From a virus, in the IMG/VR virus record IMGVR_UViG_3300038701_000796, positions 1 through 22,955 of that record: 22,955 nucleotides of DNA; one strand, written 5' to 3'. Shown one piece after another: positions 21,576 through 22,955 of the stretch. Each line of letters opens with the position of its first letter. The first letter of the stretch is position 1. The translations under genes and the position numbers were made by a program. Under the pieces are notes generated by a model. That model searched no databases. It was given only the letters and a program-made list of their open reading frames with translations, and had not been told where the DNA came from.

Positions 21576-21764
21576 CTATGCGTACCATCTACCAACTTTT
21601 ACAAATTCATCAACTACATCTTGGCAATCTAATTTTTCCAGTAACTTACATAGTATTTCATCTGCGTTGCTGTGTGCTATTTCATAGTCTGTATTTTCCT
21701 GTTGTTGTTTTAATTCTAACTTTATTGCTTCTTTAAATTCTAATTGTTTTTTGGTAAGTGCCAT
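21576..21764 (-). CDS. Cassette A: small protein of unknown function
   Basis: The 62-residue acidic protein begins MALTKKQLEFKEAIKLELKQ and ends DVVDEFVKVGRWYA. It is helical with no membrane segment. The gene fills most of the unit bounded by the inverted ends at 21559-21573 and 21791-21805. I do not recognise the family. Its placement suggests an accessory gene captured as a cassette rather than a phage structural gene. Confidence 0.6.
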   Translation of the reverse strand: MALTKKQLEFKEAIKLELKQQQENTDYEIAHSNADEILCKLLEKLDCQDVVDEFVKVGRWYA

Positions 21765-21798
21765 TTTATTAATTTTTAGTTTATTATTCCGTTACTAC

Positions 21799-21916
21799 TG
21801 CCAACAAAGTATATAACACATTGTCAATCAGTATTTGGTTATTATTGTTTTAATTCTAAATTCATTCTATTTTTGCGGTCTAATCGCTCAACGTGTCATA
21901 TACAACAACGTTAGGC
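21799..21916 (-). repeat. attC-like site between cassettes B and A
   Basis: The outer boxes are GCCTAAC (minus strand, 21916-21910; an exact RYYYAAC) and GTTGGCA (21805-21799). Inside them GTATATGACACGTTG (21903-21889) and CAATGTGTTATATAC (21823-21809) pair over 15 bases using only Watson-Crick and G-U pairs. The 118-bp size is within the known attC range. Confidence 0.6.
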
Positions 21917-21924
21917 ACAATAAA

Positions 21925-22194
21925 TTATTCGTTTATATCTTCCAAAAATTCATCTTGTTCGTGCTTATTTAAGAAGTTTTCAAATATTTCCTTTACTAAA
22001 TCAACATCACTTCTTCCATTAAATCTTGTTATATCAAAAGCAGAAGTTATTAATTGTTCAACAATATTTGAATCTGCTTCATATTTTTTTGTTTCTCTAT
22101 TTAAAAAGGTTAGGTCTTCTGTAATTTTTGTGTTTTCGCTTTCTACTGTTATTTCGCATAATGTATCAGCGTAAGTTCTTATTTCGATATCCAT
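21925..22194 (-). CDS. Cassette B: small acidic protein of unknown function
   Basis: The 89-residue acidic protein begins MDIEIRTYADTLCEITVESE and ends NKHEQDEFLEDINE. It has a beta-rich first half and helical second half. I chose the ATG at 22194 because an in-frame GTG at 22215 lies in the cassette-end repeat. The unit ends are GTTAGGCAC (22213-22205) and GTGCCTAAC (21918-21910), perfectly inverted. A possible host-type promoter lies in the upstream attC-like spacer. No family is recognised. Confidence 0.65.
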   Translation of the reverse strand: MDIEIRTYADTLCEITVESENTKITEDLTFLNRETKKYEADSNIVEQLITSAFDITRFNGRSDVDLVKEIFENFLNKHEQDEFLEDINE

Positions 22195-22206
22195 AATTTT
22201 AAAAGT

Positions 22207-22334
22207 GCCTAACACCGTATAAAATTTATACTAATTAGGTCTTTTTTAAGGTTAATATTATTTTTTGTAAATGTATTATATATTTCAATAACACGCAAAT
22301 TAAAACCGTACAAAGTTTATACATAACGTTATCT
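22207..22334 (-). repeat. attC-like site between cassettes C and B
   Basis: Outer boxes are AGATAAC (22334-22328) and GTTAGGC (22213-22207). Inner arms GTATAAACTTTGTAC (22322-22308) and GTATAAATTTTATAC (22231-22217) pair with two mismatches or wobbles. The 128-bp length fits attC sites. The loop holds a candidate promoter. Confidence 0.55.
22268..22299 (-). promoter_or_regulatory. Candidate promoter for cassette B inside the attC-like loop
   Basis: TTTG (22299-22296), 20 bases, TACATTTA (22275-22268) on the minus strand match the host pattern except for the last base. Confidence 0.35.
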
Positions 22335-22470
22335 ACAATTTACCCTTACAGTAGGCTATCAATGCAGTTTCTAGCAAGTTATTAAAACTTCGGTTTTCTA
22401 GTTTGGCTACTTCTTTAGAATCTTTTAAAATCTTTTCTTCGACTCTTGCGCTTATTGGTTGTTTAGGCAT
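22333..22470 (-). CDS. Cassette C: ribbon-helix-helix small DNA-binding protein
   Basis: The 45-residue protein MPKQPISARVEEKILKDSKE...LIAYCKGKL has the length and pattern of Arc/CopG/MetJ ribbon-helix-helix proteins. A short strand (PISARV) is followed by two helices with the turn LENRSFNNLLETAL. Such proteins bind operators as dimers and often serve as antitoxins. Its start overlaps the 43-residue gene upstream by eight bases, so the two form a pair. The stop codon lies within the cassette-end repeat (22328-22345). Confidence 0.65.
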   Translation of the reverse strand: MPKQPISARVEEKILKDSKEVAKLENRSFNNLLETALIAYCKGKL

Positions 22471-22594
22471 TTTTAAAATAGTTTACGATTTCCATATATT
22501 CCTCAATTTCTTTAGAAGATTTAACCATCTTACTTTCTAATTCTTGTTTTCTTTGTAACATTTCGATTTCCTTGGTGCTAATTGCTGTTTTCAT
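22463..22594 (-). CDS. Cassette C: 43-residue coiled-coil protein
   Basis: The frame MKTAISTKEIEMLQRKQELE... ends EIVNYFKNA with a stop overlapping the next gene's ATG. It is a single charged helix. A good -7 box (TATATTTG at 22631-22624) lies upstream, inside a copy of the 27-bp repeat. It may act with the ribbon-helix-helix protein, for example as a partner or inactive toxin-like peptide; this is inference from overlap only. Confidence 0.6.
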   Translation of the reverse strand: MKTAISTKEIEMLQRKQELESKMVKSSKEIEEYMEIVNYFKNA

Positions 22595-22620
22595 AATTAT
22601 AATATTTAATTGTTTTGTAT

Positions 22621-22647
22621 ATACAAATATAATACTTTTTATTTAAT
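22621..22647 (-). repeat. 27-bp promoter-associated repeat, copy 2
   Basis: This matches 10516-10542 at 26 of 27 positions and contains TATATTTG on the minus strand. No good TTG box lies 19-20 bases upstream (TGC is there), so the promoter may be weaker or activator-dependent. Confidence 0.6.
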
Positions 22648-22689
22648 TATAGCATATTTAACAAAAAATATTTTAAAAAATTCCGAAAC

Positions 22690-22708
22690 GGGTAAACAGA
22701 TAGATAAC
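22690..22708 (-). repeat. Cassette C proximal end
   Basis: On the minus strand GTTATCTATCTGTTTACCC. It is inverted relative to GGGTAAATTGTAGATAAC at 22345-22328, with the outer 8 and inner 7 bases identical around a 4- or 3-base difference. Confidence 0.55.
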
Positions 22709-22778
22709 AGCACATATAATTTATTTGCAATCACTCAATCCCAATAAGCAAACAAATCATATCTGCATCACGTTATGC
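22702..22778 (-). repeat. attC-like site between cassettes D and C
   Basis: Outer boxes are GCATAAC (22778-22772, overlapping the stop of gene D) and GTTATCT (22708-22702). Inner arms 22766-22748 (GCAGATATGATTTGTTTGC) and 22728-22710 (GCAAATAAATTATATGTGC) pair at 16 of 19 positions. At 77 bp it has a typical attC length. Confidence 0.6.
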
Positions 22779-22955
22779 CACATTTAAGTCTTTCAAACTA
22801 TAAGTGTCGCTTATCCATTTAGTTGTTTTGCTTCCTGTACCAAACCAAATTTGAGCCTTACTTCTTTCAGGAGATATATATAATCCATTCCATTCCATTT
22901 CTAGCTTTACAATTATACCGTTTCCATCTTTGGTTTTAACTTCTTGCCCAATACC
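22773..22955 (-). CDS. Cassette D: partial small gene (C-terminal part)
   Basis: A frame enters from the right edge and stops at 22773, giving 60 residues: GIGQEVKTKDGNGIIVKLEM at the start and WISDTYSLKDLNVA at the end. The (I)GQxVxTxDGxGxI pattern is typical of small beta-barrel-like proteins found in phages and mobile cassettes. Its start lies outside the window. If this is a cassette, its start should be preceded by GTTATGCCAC. Confidence 0.55.
   Translation of the reverse strand, partial: GIGQEVKTKDGNGIIVKLEMEWNGLYISPERSKAQIWFGTGSKTTKWISDTYSLKDLNVA

Noticed and set aside
22195-22215. In-frame GTG start for cassette B gene
   Set aside because: It falls in the cassette-end repeat; the ATG at 22194 has an A-rich leader typical of this genome.
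1-22955. CRISPR arrays, insertion sequences, rRNA, integrase or replication genes
   Set aside because: None was seen by reading both strands; no regularly spaced repeats or transposase motifs were present.

Overview
The window looks like the late region of a tailed, siphovirus-like bacteriophage or prophage of a Bacteroidota host, most likely a flavobacterium, next to an accessory gene region. Four things point to this host group. The DNA is very AT-rich. Genes start after A-rich leaders with no Shine-Dalgarno sequence. Several host-type promoters fit the Bacteroidota pattern (TTTG or TTG, 19-20 bases, TAnnTTTG). The structural proteins resemble families I associate with Bacteroidota phages. 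No integrase, replication genes or lysogeny module is visible, so whether the element is lytic or integrated cannot be settled here.

Layout. A partial leftward gene (1-136) is followed by a rightward packaging cluster (315-3650): a DEDD-type exonuclease with a zinc ribbon, a small sigma-factor-like protein, a small unknown protein, and the small and large terminase subunits. The first tail operon (3683-10430) holds a probable tail-assembly chaperone with a -1 frameshift site (T10 run at 4164-4173), tail-completion proteins, two large tail-tip proteins and the tape measure; a terminator hairpin follows. The second operon (10592-13359) encodes a protease-scaffold fusion, the major capsid protein, a terminator, a tail tube protein and another terminator. 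A leftward small gene (13392-13631) separates it from the third operon (13685-20662), which holds the portal, a head-tail adaptor, a second tail-tube-like protein, a tail fibre with an SGNH hydrolase domain, a lectin-like fibre protein, a membrane protein and a peptidase endolysin. A tRNA-Trp gene with its own promoter and terminator and a single-gene spanin follow.

The main observation is a two-part element, GTAACAA, exactly 13 bases, then TAGTTATAYARAT. I found it only three times, directly before the first gene of each of the three late operons, 4-7 bases from the start codon. It does not match the host consensus, and the phage encodes a sigma-like protein just upstream. I read it as a candidate phage-specific late promoter that gives nearly leaderless mRNAs.

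The second observation is at the right end (21559-22955). Small leftward genes sit in units whose ends are unit-specific inverted repeats beginning GTT and ending AAC. The spacers between units fold into imperfect hairpins. This is the logic of integron gene cassettes and attC sites, without an integrase in the window. One cassette carries a ribbon-helix-helix protein and a short helical partner.

How the genes work together (inferred): host polymerase reads the packaging cluster and makes the sigma-like protein. That protein would then switch on the three late operons. They build the capsid around the protease-scaffold, attach the portal and adaptor, assemble the tail on the tape measure, and finally lyse the host with the membrane protein, the peptidase and the spanin.
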